Shown: positions 27,466 to 36,358, numbered from the stretch's first letter. The stretch: 64,000 nucleotides of DNA from Lysinibacillus antri (GCF_003977595.1 NZ_RYYR01000002.1:1-64000); one strand, 5' to 3'. Made by a program: numbers and translations. The notes: a model not told the origin generated them from the letters alone.

Positions 27466-28273
27466 CGAAGACATTGGGGATGGCGATCTATCCAGCGAAT
27501 TGTTATTTTCTCCAACTGAGCAAGGCTTGTTCACTTTTTATGCGAAAGAAGATGGGGTTTTCTGTGGCGTAGAAATCATTGAAACTGGTTTTTCAATCAT
27601 TGACTCTACGTTAAAAACGACGATTTTCAAACAAGATGGCGAGAAACTAGCAAAAGGCGAGAAAATTGCTACAATCGAAGGAAATTTACGTAGTTTATTA
27701 ACGGGTGAACGTGTTGTATTAAATTTAGTCCAACGCATGAGTGGGATTGCAACAAATGCCTCGCAAGCAGTCGCTTTAACAGTAGGGACAAAGGCAAAAA
27801 TCTGTGATACTCGTAAAACAATCCCAGGTTTAAGAATGCTAGATAAATATGCGGTTCGATCTGGTGGTGCCTTTAATCATCGCAGCGGTTTGTATGATTG
27901 CATTATGTTGAAGGATAACCATATTTCCTTTGCCGGCAGTATTACACAGGCAGTACAAAAAGCGAAGTCAAAAATTGGCCATACCGTGAAGATCGAAGTT
28001 GAAATCGAAACAAAAGACCAACTTGTAGAAGCAATCGAAGCTGGAGCAGATATCATCATGTTCGATAATCGTACACCAGATGAAATTCATGAATGGTTAC
28101 CTCTTGTGCCAGCCCATGTGACAACAGAAGCATCAGGTGGCATTACGTTAGAAAATTTACGCGGATATGCAGAATCAGGTGTCCAATGGATTTCTTTAGG
28201 GGCTATAACCCATTCTGTAAAAGCGTTAGATATTAGTGCATTAGTAGAAATGAAGGGAGAAATGGTAAGATGA
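27422..28273 (+). CDS. nadC: Nicotinate-nucleotide pyrophosphorylase (carboxylating)
   Basis: 283 residues. Quinolinate phosphoribosyltransferase with motifs [10 protein letters not shown] (N-terminal), [21 protein letters not shown] and LKDNH. It converts quinolinate and PRPP to nicotinate mononucleotide. Ribosome site GGAAGGA lies inside nadB. The 44-base overlap with nadB and 4-base overlap with nadA show a tightly coupled operon. Confidence 0.95.
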   Translation: MNKIKLQTMLQQFFNEDIGDGDLSSELLFSPTEQGLFTFYAKEDGVFCGVEIIETGFSIIDSTLKTTIFKQDGEKLAKGEKIATIEGNLRSLLTGERVVLNLVQRMSGIATNASQAVALTVGTKAKICDTRKTIPGLRMLDKYAVRSGGAFNHRSGLYDCIMLKDNHISFAGSITQAVQKAKSKIGHTVKIEVEIETKDQLVEAIEAGADIIMFDNRTPDEIHEWLPLVPAHVTTEASGGITLENLRGYAESGVQWISLGAITHSVKALDISALVEMKGEMVR

Positions 28274-29373
28274 CAATTGCAAGTTTTATACAGCCTCAAG
28301 GAATGTTACCAGATCACTACCGCAATTTAGAGCGTACAGAAATGGAAAATCGTATTCGTGAAATTAAAGGAAAATTAGGTGATAAGTTATTTATTCCTTG
28401 TCATCATTATCAAAAGGATGAAGTTGTCCAATTTGCAGATAGCATCGGGGACTCCCTTCAACTAGCACAAGTAGCAGCGGCCAATAAAAAAGCTGAACAT
28501 ATTGTTTTTTGCGGTGTACACTTTATGGCTGAAACGGCAGATATGCTAACGACAGATGATCAAGTCGTGTATTTACCAGACATGCGTGCTGGTTGCTCGA
28601 TGGCCGACATGGCGGATATTTATCAAACGGAAGAAGCATGGGTGGAGCTACAAAAGCTATTTGGCGATACACTCATTCCTTTAACTTACGTAAACTCCAC
28701 TGCAGCCATTAAAGCATTTACAGGGCGTAATGGTGGCGCATGTGTTACATCGTCTAATGCGAAGAAAATGGTGGAATGGGCATTCACACAAAAGGAACGG
28801 TTATTCTTCCTACCTGATCAACATTTAGGACGCAATACTGCTTATGAATTAGGTATTCCACTTGAACAAATGGCCATCTGGAATCCGATTATTGGCAAAC
28901 TCGAATATGAAGGAAACGTAGAGGATATTAAAGTTGTTCTATGGAAAGGACACTGCTCCGTACATGAAGGCTTTACAACGACCAACGTAAAAGAAGTACG
29001 TGAAAAATATCCAAATATGACAATCATCGTTCATCCGGAATGTAGCCGAGAAGTAGTAGAAGTTTCTGACATGAATGGTTCAACAAAATTTATAGTCGAT
29101 ACAATCAACGCTGCTCCTAGTGGTTCTGCTTGGGCAATCGGAACAGAAATGAATCTAGTGAAACGGATCATTGCTGAGCACCCTGACAAACATATTATTT
29201 CATTAAATGAAAATATGTGTCCTTGCCTAACAATGAATCGTATTGATCTACCGCACCTTTTATGGGCATTAGAATTAATTGAAAATGGTGATGAAGGGAA
29301 TATTATTAAAGTAACACCTGAAGTTACCGAAGAAGCCATTTTATCACTAAATCGAATGCTATCATTGGCATAA
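28270..29373 (+). CDS. nadA: Quinolinate synthase
   Basis: 367 residues, the long Bacillus form. Condenses iminoaspartate with dihydroxyacetone phosphate to quinolinate. 4Fe-4S ligands are visible as C109 (RAGCSMAD), the cysteine in HPECSREV and one of the cysteines in [10 protein letters not shown]. The cluster need links it to the divergent nifS gene. It starts with a 4-base overlap with nadC and is followed by a strong terminator. Confidence 0.95.
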   Translation: MTIASFIQPQGMLPDHYRNLERTEMENRIREIKGKLGDKLFIPCHHYQKDEVVQFADSIGDSLQLAQVAAANKKAEHIVFCGVHFMAETADMLTTDDQVVYLPDMRAGCSMADMADIYQTEEAWVELQKLFGDTLIPLTYVNSTAAIKAFTGRNGGACVTSSNAKKMVEWAFTQKERLFFLPDQHLGRNTAYELGIPLEQMAIWNPIIGKLEYEGNVEDIKVVLWKGHCSVHEGFTTTNVKEVREKYPNMTIIVHPECSREVVEVSDMNGSTKFIVDTINAAPSGSAWAIGTEMNLVKRIIAEHPDKHIISLNENMCPCLTMNRIDLPHLLWALELIENGDEGNIIKVTPEVTEEAILSLNRMLSLA

Positions 29374-29419
29374 ATCTGGTCTTTATAACGTCTACTTCCA
29401 TTGAAAAATTGGCTTATCA

Positions 29420-29456
29420 ATCTACTCTTTCCTTAAAAGAAGGGTAGATTTTTTTA
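29420..29456 (+). terminator. Terminator of nadBCA
   Basis: An 11-bp stem (29420-29430 with 29439-29449, two wobble pairs) is followed by a T-run to 29456. Confidence 0.82.
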
Positions 29457-29502
29457 TTACTGAAATGTTTAGCTGAGGGATTTGCTATTTGAGGATTTGG
29501 GC

Positions 29503-29610
29503 ATGAAGGACAGTTTGTCGAGTTTTTTCTTCGTTTTGTCCTTCATCGAGCTTATGAAAGACAGTTCACTAGTTCTTTCCGCAGTTCTGTCCTTCATCAA
29601 GCATATGAGG
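29503..29610. repeat. 51-bp tandem repeat, each unit an inverted repeat
   Basis: Two full units begin at 29503 and 29554, and the start of a third is at 29605, a spacing of 51 bp each. Each full unit opens with ATGAAGGACAG or a near copy and closes with TGTCCTTCAT (29537-29546; 29588-29597), so each could fold as a hairpin. The whole gap from 29457 to 29674 contains no gene that I can see. Confidence 0.8.
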
Positions 29611-29674
29611 TCTTATTCAAACAAATTTTTTGGACATCTCTCCTTTTATTCAACCAATTAATAATATTTACTAC

Positions 29675-29703
29675 GTATAGTTTGAAGGTGTTGAGACACA
29701 CTA
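29675..29703 (+). promoter_or_regulatory. Candidate SigG promoter of sspI
   Basis: GTATA (29675-29679) and CACACTA (29697-29703) are 17 bp apart. This is close to the forespore SigG pattern GHATR-N18-CATNNTA, with one mismatch. It lies 22 bases upstream of the sspI start, and sspI is SigG-dependent in B. subtilis. Confidence 0.5.
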
Positions 29704-29725
29704 CTCAATGAGGAGGAGATTATAT

Positions 29726-29935
29726 ATGAATTTTCAAATTAGAGATGCAATTGCTTCAAACGTAAAAGGCGACAGTGCCAGTGAGTTTCGAGATACTGTA
29801 CAAGATGCCATTTCACGAGGAGATGAACATTTACTTCCAGGTTTAGGTGTGTTTTTAGAAGCTTGGTGGAAATCATCTTCAACTGAAGAACAAGAAGCAT
29901 TTACGCAAAAACTGTCCAAAGCATATATGAATTAA
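29726..29935 (+). CDS. sspI: Small acid-soluble spore protein I
   Basis: 69 residues from the ATG at 29726, which has GGAGGAG 6 bases upstream; an ATG at 29708 lacks a site. The sequence MNFQIRDAIASNV ... LLPGLGVFLEAWW matches minor spore protein SspI. It is made in the forespore and kept in the spore core; unlike alpha/beta SASP it is not a known DNA-coating protein. In B. subtilis sspI lies beside ysgA and pheS; here nad genes separate them. Confidence 0.92.
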   Translation: MNFQIRDAIASNVKGDSASEFRDTVQDAISRGDEHLLPGLGVFLEAWWKSSSTEEQEAFTQKLSKAYMN

Positions 29936-29944
29936 TCGTAAAAA

Positions 29945-29972
29945 GCTGGCAAATTAAATCCCCTTTGCCAGC
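29945..29972 (+). terminator. Terminator of sspI
   Basis: A 9-bp stem (29945-29953 with 29964-29972) is followed by ATTCTCATTTT. Confidence 0.75.
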
Positions 29973-29985
29973 ATTCTCATTTTAT

Positions 29986-30157
29986 CCCGCATTAACGGGC
30001 AGTAATTTATCTGTACCGAAAGCTTTAGCGACAGGTACAAGACTCCCACCTCAAAGCTTAAGTAAAACAATAAGGATAGGTGGGAGATTAACTGCTAGCA
30101 TGCGCCCGATTGGTTCAACTAACAATCCGTGGTGGATGAAGAAAACCCCCACGGATT
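29986..30157. repeat. Structured multi-hairpin element, possible IS-derived remnant
   Basis: Four local hairpins lie in order: 29986-29989 with 29996-29999, 30012-30017 with 30034-30039, CTCCCACCT 30043-30051 with 30078-30086, and AATCCGTGG 30124-30132 with 30149-30157. A long-range pairing of CGGGCAGT (near 29996) with ATTAACTGC and GCCCG (near 30088-30110) could close them into one folded RNA. It resembles the non-coding 3' ends of IS200/IS605-type elements, but no transposase is present. The short frame through it is not a credible gene. Confidence 0.5.
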
Positions 30158-30168
30158 GAAGTTTCACT

Positions 30169-30594
30169 TTATAAACCCCAGTCTAAATTTAATATTTCTT
30201 TAATTTTCACCAGTTGTTCGTGACCAACCTGATCGGAAATCTTTCTCTCCAGATCTTTTTTCAAACTGATATATTTTTCAATACATTTTTCACCAAGATC
30301 AGTTAATTGAATGCATTTATCCCGTTTGTTATTGCCATTCGTTACTTCTACTAATCCTTTTGCTTCAAGCTTTTTAATAAATTTATGTATTGCTTGTCTT
30401 GACATATTTACCGTTTTTGCAAGAGCTGCAGTTGTTGGTTGATGCCCATATAATTTCGTCATGATGTACCACTCAGAATTGGAAATTGAAACATCACTTA
30501 GTTCATTCCATTTTTCCTCAAGCGCTTTTCGTATTGCCACATGTCGTCCACTTATTAAGTCAAACAAATCTAAATACGTATATTGTGAATTCAA
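30169..30594 (-). CDS. MarR-family transcriptional regulator
   Basis: 141 residues from a TTG start at 30594, placed 7 bases after GAGGTG. ATG at 30633 is in frame, but it overlaps the promoter and has no ribosome site. A winged-helix domain is visible: TTAALAKTVNMSRQAIHKFI as recognition region and KRDKCIQLTDLG as wing. Likely a dimeric repressor. It diverges from a CarD-domain gene, and two palindromic sites lie between them, so self-regulation and control of the neighbour are likely. The effector is unknown. Confidence 0.85.
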   Translation of the reverse strand: MNSQYTYLDLFDLISGRHVAIRKALEEKWNELSDVSISNSEWYIMTKLYGHQPTTAALAKTVNMSRQAIHKFIKKLEAKGLVEVTNGNNKRDKCIQLTDLGEKCIEKYISLKKDLERKISDQVGHEQLVKIKEILNLDWGL

Positions 30595-30624
30595 AGATTT
30601 CACCTCAATTATAGAATCGAGAAC

Positions 30625-30710
30625 AGTATACAAAAAACTGTGTAAATCGTCAACTAAGTTGACAATTTTCTGAAATTAACATATAATTAATAATAGTCAA
30701 CCAAGTTGAC
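30625..30710. promoter_or_regulatory. Divergent promoters with two MarR-type operators
   Basis: Operators: GTCAACTAAGTTGAC (30649-30663) and GTCAACCAAGTTGAC (30696-30710), 47 bp apart. Plus-strand promoter: TTGACA (30659-30664), 17 bp, TATAAT (30682-30687). Minus-strand promoter: TTGACG (complement of 30648-30653), 17 bp, TATACT (complement of 30625-30630). The first operator overlaps both -35 boxes, and the second lies just after the plus-strand -10 box. Binding should repress both genes. Confidence 0.85.
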
Positions 30711-30733
30711 AATTTGAATATGGGAGGCAATTT

Positions 30734-31255
30734 ATGTTTAATATTGGCGATAAAATTATTTATTCATCTCATGGATTGTGTTGTATTGATGATATTACGG
30801 AAAAGACCTTTTCAGGGGTTACAAAAACGTACTATGTCTTACATCCGCTTGATAATGAGAAGTTACAAATTAATGCTCCGATTGATAACAAATCGATTTC
30901 AATGTTGGAAGTAATGAATAAAGAAGAAGCTGAAGAAATATTATTTTTATTTACATTACCTGGTATTGAATGGATTGATAAAAGTCACCAACGTATTCAA
31001 ATTTATAACAGTATTGTAAAAAAAGGAAATCGAAAAGAGATTGCAAAAATTATAAATACATTGATGATCAAGAAACATGAACTTGAAAGCGAAGGAAAAA
31101 AATTTCCTGAATTCGATCGAAAATTATTGATCACAATCCAACATATATTATTTAACGAATTAGCTCTTTCTTTAAAAACAACAATTGATACCATTCATCA
31201 AAGAGTAGAAAAACTGCTACATATTTATGATGAAGCGGTAACAATCGAAAGTTAA
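30734..31255 (+). CDS. CarD/CdnL-type RNA polymerase-interacting protein
   Basis: 173 residues. The N-terminal 60 residues form a CarD/TRCF-RID-like domain (FNIGDKIIYSSHGLCCIDDI, KTYYVLHPLDN), which binds the RNA polymerase beta subunit in the family. The rest is helical, as in CdnL. Ribosome site GGGAGGC. Transcribed from a near-consensus promoter under two MarR-type operators shared with the divergent regulator. What it does to transcription here is not known. Confidence 0.87.
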   Translation: MFNIGDKIIYSSHGLCCIDDITEKTFSGVTKTYYVLHPLDNEKLQINAPIDNKSISMLEVMNKEEAEEILFLFTLPGIEWIDKSHQRIQIYNSIVKKGNRKEIAKIINTLMIKKHELESEGKKFPEFDRKLLITIQHILFNELALSLKTTIDTIHQRVEKLLHIYDEAVTIES

Positions 31256-31303
31256 GTGAACCGATTTCACATCTAAATTACCTTAAACTTATTGAATAAG
31301 CAA

Positions 31304-31335
31304 AAAAGCAACCTAGCGTCTCCCAGGTTGCTTTT
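31304..31335 (+). terminator. Terminator of the CarD-like gene
   Basis: An 11-bp perfect stem (31304-31314 with 31325-31335) with T-rich 3' arm and tail. Confidence 0.85.
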
Positions 31336-31469
31336 TCTATGTAGCGATGTGTCTTTCCATCTTGAAATTGACATCGCGTAAATCATTTACAGCGAGTCCC
31401 CCATAAATGATTATTTTATTTCTAAAGTAAAAGGACACCACCCGCACCCATTTACTCCTTTAAAACGGT

Positions 31470-32435
31470 TTAAGCTAAAATTGAAACTAATACTGCCTTC
31501 TGTGCATGTAAACGATTTTCAGCTTGCTCAAAGATATAAGAATTCGGGCCATCAATAACAGATGTAGCCACTTCTTCTTCACGGTGAGCTGGTAAGCAAT
31601 GTAAGAACATGTAATCTGATTTTGCATGAGCTACTAATTGATCATTGATTTGATAATCTTTGAAGTCTACTAAACGTTTTGCAGATTCTTCTTCTTGCCC
31701 CATACTAGTCCATACGTCTGCATAAACAGCATCTGCATTTTTCACAGCTGCAATTGGATCGTGTGTTACTGTTACAATGCTGCCATTTTCTTTTGCAATC
31801 TTTTGTGCTTTTGCAATAATTTCTGCGTTTGGCTCATATCCTACTGGTGTTGCAACGGCAATATCCGCCCCGACATGCGCAGCTGCTACTACTAGTGAAT
31901 GCGCTACGTTATTTCCATCTCCAACGTATGCAATTTTTAAGCCTTTTAGTTCCCCTTTGTTTTCAGCGATTGTCTCTAAATCTGCTAAAGCTTGGCAAGG
32001 ATGATAAAGATCCGTTAAACCATTGATCACAGGAATAGAAGCATGTTCAGCTAATTCTTTCACCATTTCATGAGAGTTAGCACGAATCATAATTGCATCT
32101 AAATAACCTGATAAAACGTGACCTGTATCCGAAATCGGTTCTCCACGGCCAATTTGCATATCTCGGGAATGCATAAACATCGCTTTACCACCAAGTTGAT
32201 TCATTCCAACTTCAAATGAAATACGTGTACGTGTCGAGTGCTTTTCGAAAATCATGCCAAGTGTTTTACCTTCTAGTAATCTTGGGCATCTTCCAGCTTT
32301 TGTAATTGTTTTTAATTGTGTTGATAATTTGATTAAGTCTTGAACTTCTTCACTTGTATAATCAAGTAGCGTCAATAGGTCTTTGCCTTTTAAGCTCGAC
32401 ACTAACTTTAACTGAACCTCTTCTAACAATTTCAT
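31470..32435 (-). CDS. argF: Ornithine carbamoyltransferase
   Basis: 321 residues from the ATG at 32435 (AAGGGG about 11 bases upstream). Carbamoyl-phosphate loop STRTR at 67-71, ornithine motif and catalytic HCLPAHR near the C-terminus. It makes citrulline from ornithine and carbamoyl phosphate in arginine synthesis. It stands alone rather than in an arg operon. Upstream, AATAAAAATACA and AATAAATATACA resemble half-sites of ArgR boxes, which would allow arginine repression; this is inference. Confidence 0.94.
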   Translation of the reverse strand: MKLLEEVQLKLVSSLKGKDLLTLLDYTSEEVQDLIKLSTQLKTITKAGRCPRLLEGKTLGMIFEKHSTRTRISFEVGMNQLGGKAMFMHSRDMQIGRGEPISDTGHVLSGYLDAIMIRANSHEMVKELAEHASIPVINGLTDLYHPCQALADLETIAENKGELKGLKIAYVGDGNNVAHSLVVAAAHVGADIAVATPVGYEPNAEIIAKAQKIAKENGSIVTVTHDPIAAVKNADAVYADVWTSMGQEEESAKRLVDFKDYQINDQLVAHAKSDYMFLHCLPAHREEEVATSVIDGPNSYIFEQAENRLHAQKAVLVSILA

Positions 32436-32784
32436 TTTTTTTGCGCCCCTTATTCGTTTGATGTTGACTTCATTATACATATGTATATTTATTAAATCAA
32501 GTGTATTTTTATTATTTTTCAAACTTTTTCTAATAAATTAAATATACATTCCATTCGCCTATTATTATGTGAAATATTCAAGTAATATGAAACGTCACTA
32601 TTATAAATATTCGAAATTCAGATTAAAAATAAATTTTACTTTAAATGTCATTATCAAGTTTATGCACTGTAGACTCATTTTGACAATACAAAAGCCCATG
32701 CACTCTTTTTTACATCTACAATCTCTAGGGGTAAAACCGCGCAAAAAAAAGGAAGAAAAATTTATTTTCTCCCTCTGATCAAAA

Positions 32785-33873
32785 CTAATCAAAAATAATT
32801 TTATTCACTGTGTCTCGGTCTAATTTTTTAATAACCTCAACAATAAGCTTCACTGTATTTTCATAATCATCTCTGTGCAGGATGGATGCATGGGAATGAA
32901 TGTAACGTGTTGCGATTCCGACTGCCATTGCAGGTACTCCATTTGCGACTAAGTGAATCGAGCCTGCATCAGTACCGCCACCCGGAGTTGAGTCAAATTG
33001 ATATGGAATATTATGTTCTTCGGCAATATCCACAACAAAATCGCGAAGCCCCTTATGCCCCACCATCGATGCGTCATAAATAATAATTTGTGGACCTTCC
33101 CCCAGCTTTGAAGTGGATTCTTTTGGTGTAATGCCAGGCGTATCACCTGCAACCCCAACATCTAATGCAAATCCGATATCTGGCTTAATTTTAAATGTGG
33201 ATGTTTTCGCTCCACGAAGGCCTACCTCTTCTTGAACGTTTCCGACACCATATACAATGTTAGGGTGTTTTGTATCTTTTAATGCTTTGAATACATCAAT
33301 GGCAATGGCACAACCAATACGGTTATCCCATGCCTTTGCAAGAAGCATTTTTTCATTTTTCATAACGTTAAACTCGAAATATGGTGTAATCATATCTCCT
33401 GGGCGAATTCCCCATTCTGTTGCTTCTTCTTTTGAAGTAGCACCAATATCAATGAACAACTCTTTCATATCCATTACTTTTTTACGTGCTTCAGCAGTTA
33501 AGATATGTGGTGGTTTTGAACCGATGACCCCGATGATTTCTTCACCTTTATGTGTCGTTATTGTTACGCGTTGAGAAAGCATTACATGACTCCACCAACC
33601 ACCAACTGTTTGAAACTTAATGAAACCTTTGTCATCAATTTGCGATACGATAAATCCAACTTCATCAAGGTGCCCCGCAATCATAATTTTCGGACCGTTT
33701 TCATCGCCTACTTTTTTAGCAATTAAACTCCCTAGGTTATCGTACTCGATTTCATCTGCTAACGGCTCAATGTATTTTTTCATCACGAGTCTTGGCGCAC
33801 GCTCATTCCCAGCAATTCCGTTTGCATCGGTTAATTCCTTTAACATTTTTAATGTTTGATCTAATTCAGCCAT
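32785..33873 (-). CDS. ysdC: M42-family metallo-aminopeptidase YsdC
   Basis: 362 residues. Dinuclear-metal aminopeptidase of clan MH; visible ligands and catalytic residues include H in [10 protein letters not shown] (about 68), D in [11 protein letters not shown] in [10 protein letters not shown] in ALDVGVA and the late H in TRYIHSHAS. Family members form large dodecamers that trim small peptides. Order relative to ysdA and ysdB agrees with B. subtilis ysdC. The gap to argF (32523-32784) holds only AT-rich sequence and a weak hairpin. Confidence 0.9.
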   Translation of the reverse strand: MAELDQTLKMLKELTDANGIAGNERAPRLVMKKYIEPLADEIEYDNLGSLIAKKVGDENGPKIMIAGHLDEVGFIVSQIDDKGFIKFQTVGGWWSHVMLSQRVTITTHKGEEIIGVIGSKPPHILTAEARKKVMDMKELFIDIGATSKEEATEWGIRPGDMITPYFEFNVMKNEKMLLAKAWDNRIGCAIAIDVFKALKDTKHPNIVYGVGNVQEEVGLRGAKTSTFKIKPDIGFALDVGVAGDTPGITPKESTSKLGEGPQIIIYDASMVGHKGLRDFVVDIAEEHNIPYQFDSTPGGGTDAGSIHLVANGVPAMAVGIATRYIHSHASILHRDDYENTVKLIVEVIKKLDRDTVNKIIFD

Positions 33874-33935
33874 GTTTTGCCCTCCTCAATGCTATTTACC
33901 TTATTATACCTTTATTATTTCGGTTTATGAAATAA

Positions 33936-34418
33936 TTAGTATCCTGTTCGTTGGCGTTCATAGTTTTTTTCATTTTTTTCAATATATGCGCCTATCACAT
34001 CATCTAATGTAAAATCTAAATTGTAGGCTAACACACCGTAATATTGCCAAACCTCCCGATAATCATTCTCTGTAGGATGTTGGATGAACGTTAAAATGGC
34101 TTCTTGCGTACGCAAAAACCAATCTGTTAAATCTTCCTGCATCTTGATTTCTGGCCATGATTCAAGTGTAAGTCCCTTTTCATTTCCTAATGATAATAAA
34201 AAGTGAATTGAATCGACAAACTCTTCTAATATAACTGCTCTCTCAGAAGGTCCTTTAGTACTCCAAAATTTAAAACATCTCGTTTCATTTGCTAATTCGG
34301 CTAACTCAATCATTAATGCTAGCCCTTTTTCTTTAAACACATCCCGATTCACATTTTGTGTTTGTTCAATAAATGCGTCCAATTGTCTTTGCATTTCAAA
34401 AAGCTCTTTAAATTCCAT
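33936..34418 (-). CDS. Dimeric (all-alpha) dUTP diphosphatase
   Basis: 160 residues from the ATG at 34418 (GAGGGA 9 bases upstream; a TTG 15 bases earlier is also in frame). All-helical NTP pyrophosphohydrolase fold with metal-binding ELAELANE (about 38-45) and EEFVDSIHFLLSLG (about 65-78). It hydrolyses dUTP to dUMP, keeping uracil out of DNA. Unrelated to trimeric beta dUTPases. Transcribed toward ysdC, 62 bases ahead of it. Confidence 0.88.
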   Translation of the reverse strand: MEFKELFEMQRQLDAFIEQTQNVNRDVFKEKGLALMIELAELANETRCFKFWSTKGPSERAVILEEFVDSIHFLLSLGNEKGLTLESWPEIKMQEDLTDWFLRTQEAILTFIQHPTENDYREVWQYYGVLAYNLDFTLDDVIGAYIEKNEKNYERQRTGY

Positions 34419-34448
34419 AAAAATATCCCTCAATTTCTTTATAAAAAA

Positions 34449-34475
34449 TGAAACTTATCTTACTCTCTAATCGTA
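34449..34475 (+). promoter_or_regulatory. Candidate SigW promoter of ysdB
   Basis: TGAAAC (34449-34454), 17 bp, then CGTA (34472-34475) followed by TA. This agrees with the extracytoplasmic-function SigW pattern (TGAAAC, 16-17, CGTA). B. subtilis ysdB belongs to the SigW regulon, so sequence and family knowledge agree. Confidence 0.72.
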
Positions 34476-34513
34476 TAGGAGACTATAATGTTTTTACAAG
34501 GGGGACTTTTTGC

Positions 34514-34909
34514 GTGGCTCTTCTATTATTTCGCTTTTTAATTATTGCGCTCATTATTTATATATTCTATAAAGGGGTTCGCTATCTGACGGATCCTAAA
34601 CGAAAATTAGATGAAGCATATGAAAATGGTCAATATTATTTTTATGATGATGTAAAAAATGTTCGTAAAAACTTTTTCATTTCATATAAAGGTGCTTTAT
34701 TTGAAGGTGAGAAATATTTAGGAACAACGGAACATGCATTTGAAGTTGTATCAATTTTTGTTTGGGTACATGATACGATGAAGCTTCAGGGACTAACGAA
34801 AGAGGATTTTTTATATTTAGAAAAGGAAATCCAAATGAGCTATCCTAAAGCAAAAATTAATTGGAAAAATCCGATTGAACAGTTAATGAAAAATGAATCG
34901 AATAATTAA
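34514..34909 (+). CDS. ysdB: SigW-regulon protein YsdB
   Basis: 131 residues from a GTG start at 34514 with AAGGGGGAC 7 bases upstream. An earlier ATG at 34448 lies inside the predicted promoter and is rejected. One N-terminal membrane helix (ALLLFRFLIIALIIYIFYKG) is followed by a soluble domain (FISYKGALFEGEKYLGTTEHAFEV in part). It resembles B. subtilis YsdB in length, layout and locus. Presumed envelope-stress response role; molecular function unknown. Confidence 0.87.
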   Translation: MALLLFRFLIIALIIYIFYKGVRYLTDPKRKLDEAYENGQYYFYDDVKNVRKNFFISYKGALFEGEKYLGTTEHAFEVVSIFVWVHDTMKLQGLTKEDFLYLEKEIQMSYPKAKINWKNPIEQLMKNESNN

Positions 34910-34926
34910 TTTAAAACGAACAAATT

Positions 34927-34972
34927 AAGGATTGTCTAACATTGCATGAACTATGCATAGTAGACAATCCTT
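34927..34972 (+). terminator. Terminator of ysdB
   Basis: A 12-bp stem (34927-34938 with 34961-34972) with inner ATGCAT pairing is followed by TTT. Confidence 0.85.
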
Positions 34973-35082
34973 TTTATTTTCACTTTATTAGATAATAAAA
35001 GATTTTTTATAGTAATTGGTTATTTGTACAAGGAACTTTTCAATTTTTCCATATTTATAGATAGAAATGGAGGTGAATGTAA

Positions 35083-35466
35083 ATGAGTAAAAGAAGAAAC
35101 TGTGGTTGTAACAACGGTAGAGTAATGGGCGACTTCGATCAAAACAGAAGGCGTTGTGACAACGACCGCGTAATGGGCGACTTCGGTCGAAACAGAAAAC
35201 ATCGTAACAATGACCGTGTGATGGGCGACTTCGATCGAAACAGAAAACATCGTAACAATGACCGCGTGATGGGCGACTTCGATCGAAACAGAAAACATCG
35301 TGACAATGACCGCGTGATGGGGGATTTTGACAGAGGTCGTAATTCACGTGACAATAACCCTGGAAGAAACTGCACTAAATGCACAATTGAAATTGTTAAC
35401 CCTAGCAATATTGGTGGGTGTTGTAATCTAGGTACGCGTTGTGGGAATTGCAGAAGACGCTACTAA
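35083..35466 (+). CDS. Arg/Asp-rich protein with five 16-residue tandem repeats
   Basis: 127 residues. Residues 11-90 are five 16-residue repeats of the form NDRVMGDFDRNRKHRN; the middle three are nearly identical. A cysteine-bearing N-terminus (NCGCNN) and a Cys-rich C-terminus (CTKCTIEI, GGCCNLGTRCGNCRRRY) flank them. The ribosome site GGAGGTG is excellent, and a terminator follows. I do not recognise a family. The composition (charged repeats, paired cysteines, no signal peptide) recalls spore coat or crust proteins; that is inference only. It lies between ysdB and ysdA. Confidence 0.8.
   Translation: MSKRRNCGCNNGRVMGDFDQNRRRCDNDRVMGDFGRNRKHRNNDRVMGDFDRNRKHRNNDRVMGDFDRNRKHRDNDRVMGDFDRGRNSRDNNPGRNCTKCTIEIVNPSNIGGCCNLGTRCGNCRRRY
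35113..35352. repeat. 48-bp coding tandem repeat, five copies
   Basis: Five 48-bp units encode residues 11-90 of the Arg/Asp-rich protein. The middle units are almost identical in DNA, implying recent duplication. The repeats also keep minus-strand frames open by chance. Confidence 0.9.
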
Positions 35467-35539
35467 TTTGTGTTTATACACAATGGATGAAATAACATCT
35501 ATCTTAAATCATCTACTATATTAGTAATTATAGAACATG

Positions 35540-35570
35540 ATGCGTGCTATTTGACATAGCACGCATTTTT
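35540..35570 (+). terminator. Terminator of the repeat-protein gene
   Basis: A perfect 11-bp stem (35540-35550 with 35556-35566) with a 5-base loop is followed by TTTT and CTT. Confidence 0.87.
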
Positions 35571-35574
35571 CTTA

Positions 35575-35844
35575 TTAAAAAATAGCGAATGCTCTCACAA
35601 TAATAAAAATATGAAGTGCTGCAAGTAATGGAAATCCAAATGCAAAAGAATTATGTCTTGTTTTATGTCGGAATAAATACATTCCTAACACACCTCCGCA
35701 TGCTCCTCCTAAAATCGCCATTGTAAATAAAGATTTTTCTGAAATGCGCCATTCATGGTTCTTGGCGCGGGACTTATCGATATACATAAAAATGCAAAGA
35801 ATGATTGACATAATTGCGATATATACTAGTAATGCTAATTCCAC
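35575..35844 (-). CDS. ysdA: YsdA, DUF1294 family membrane protein
   Basis: 89 residues from a GTG start at 35844 with AAAGGGGGATC upstream. Three hydrophobic segments (near 3-20, 38-55 and 65-88) and the family motif RAKNHEWRISEKSLF followed by GGACGGVLGMYLFRHKTRH. Function unknown. It directly follows rplT, as in B. subtilis. Confidence 0.88.
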   Translation of the reverse strand: MELALLVYIAIMSIILCIFMYIDKSRAKNHEWRISEKSLFTMAILGGACGGVLGMYLFRHKTRHNSFAFGFPLLAALHIFIIVRAFAIF

Positions 35845-35882
35845 AAGATCCCCCTTTTCCTATCTCTTTTGTATGCAAAAAA

Positions 35883-35905
35883 GCTGATAGGGACTCCCTA
35901 CCAGC
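35883..35905 (-). terminator. Terminator of the infC-rpmI-rplT operon
   Basis: A 10-bp stem (35883-35892 with 35896-35905, one wobble) with a very short loop is followed on the minus strand by TTTTTT. Confidence 0.85.
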
Positions 35906-35928
35906 CTTTTTATAAGTATGTGGATTTC

Positions 35929-36288
35929 TTATTTAGCTACTGCTTTTTTCGCAGCTTCTGCTAATTGAGCAAATGCTTGAGCGTCAGTTACAGCTAAGTC
36001 AGCTAACATTTTACGGTTAACTTCGATACCAGCAACTTTTAATCCGTGCATTAAACGGCTATATGAAAGACCGTTGATACGTGCAGCTGCATTGATACGA
36101 GTGATCCATAATTTACGGAAATCACGTTTCTTTTGACGACGGTCACGGTATGCATATTGACCTGATTTCATTACTGCTTGGTTCGCTACTTTGTATAATG
36201 TATGTTTCGAACCATAATAACCTTTTGCTAATTTTAATACTTTTTTACGACGCTTGCGCGTTACTGTTCCGCCTTTTACGCGTGGCAT
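35929..36288 (-). CDS. rplT: 50S ribosomal protein L20
   Basis: 119 residues, the standard length; [26 protein letters not shown] start in part. It binds 23S rRNA early in large-subunit assembly. In Bacillus it also represses its operon by binding the infC leader. Between rpmI and rplT lies an unusual 126-bp hairpin-rich element. Confidence 0.98.
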   Translation of the reverse strand: MPRVKGGTVTRKRRKKVLKLAKGYYGSKHTLYKVANQAVMKSGQYAYRDRRQKKRDFRKLWITRINAAARINGLSYSRLMHGLKVAGIEVNRKMLADLAVTDAQAFAQLAEAAKKAVAK

Positions 36289-36358
36289 ACTAATTACCTC
36301 CTGCTATTTCTTCCGAATGTTTGATAAAATCACGTTCAATTTATTTATATTATAAAAT

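Noticed and set aside
29965-30159. 64-residue frame in the structured element after sspI
   Set aside because: It is covered by hairpins and has no ribosome site; better explained as non-coding.
35020-35408. Minus-strand frames opposite the repeat protein
   Set aside because: They stay open only because the 48-bp repeats lack stops in those frames; the plus-strand gene has the ribosome site and terminator.
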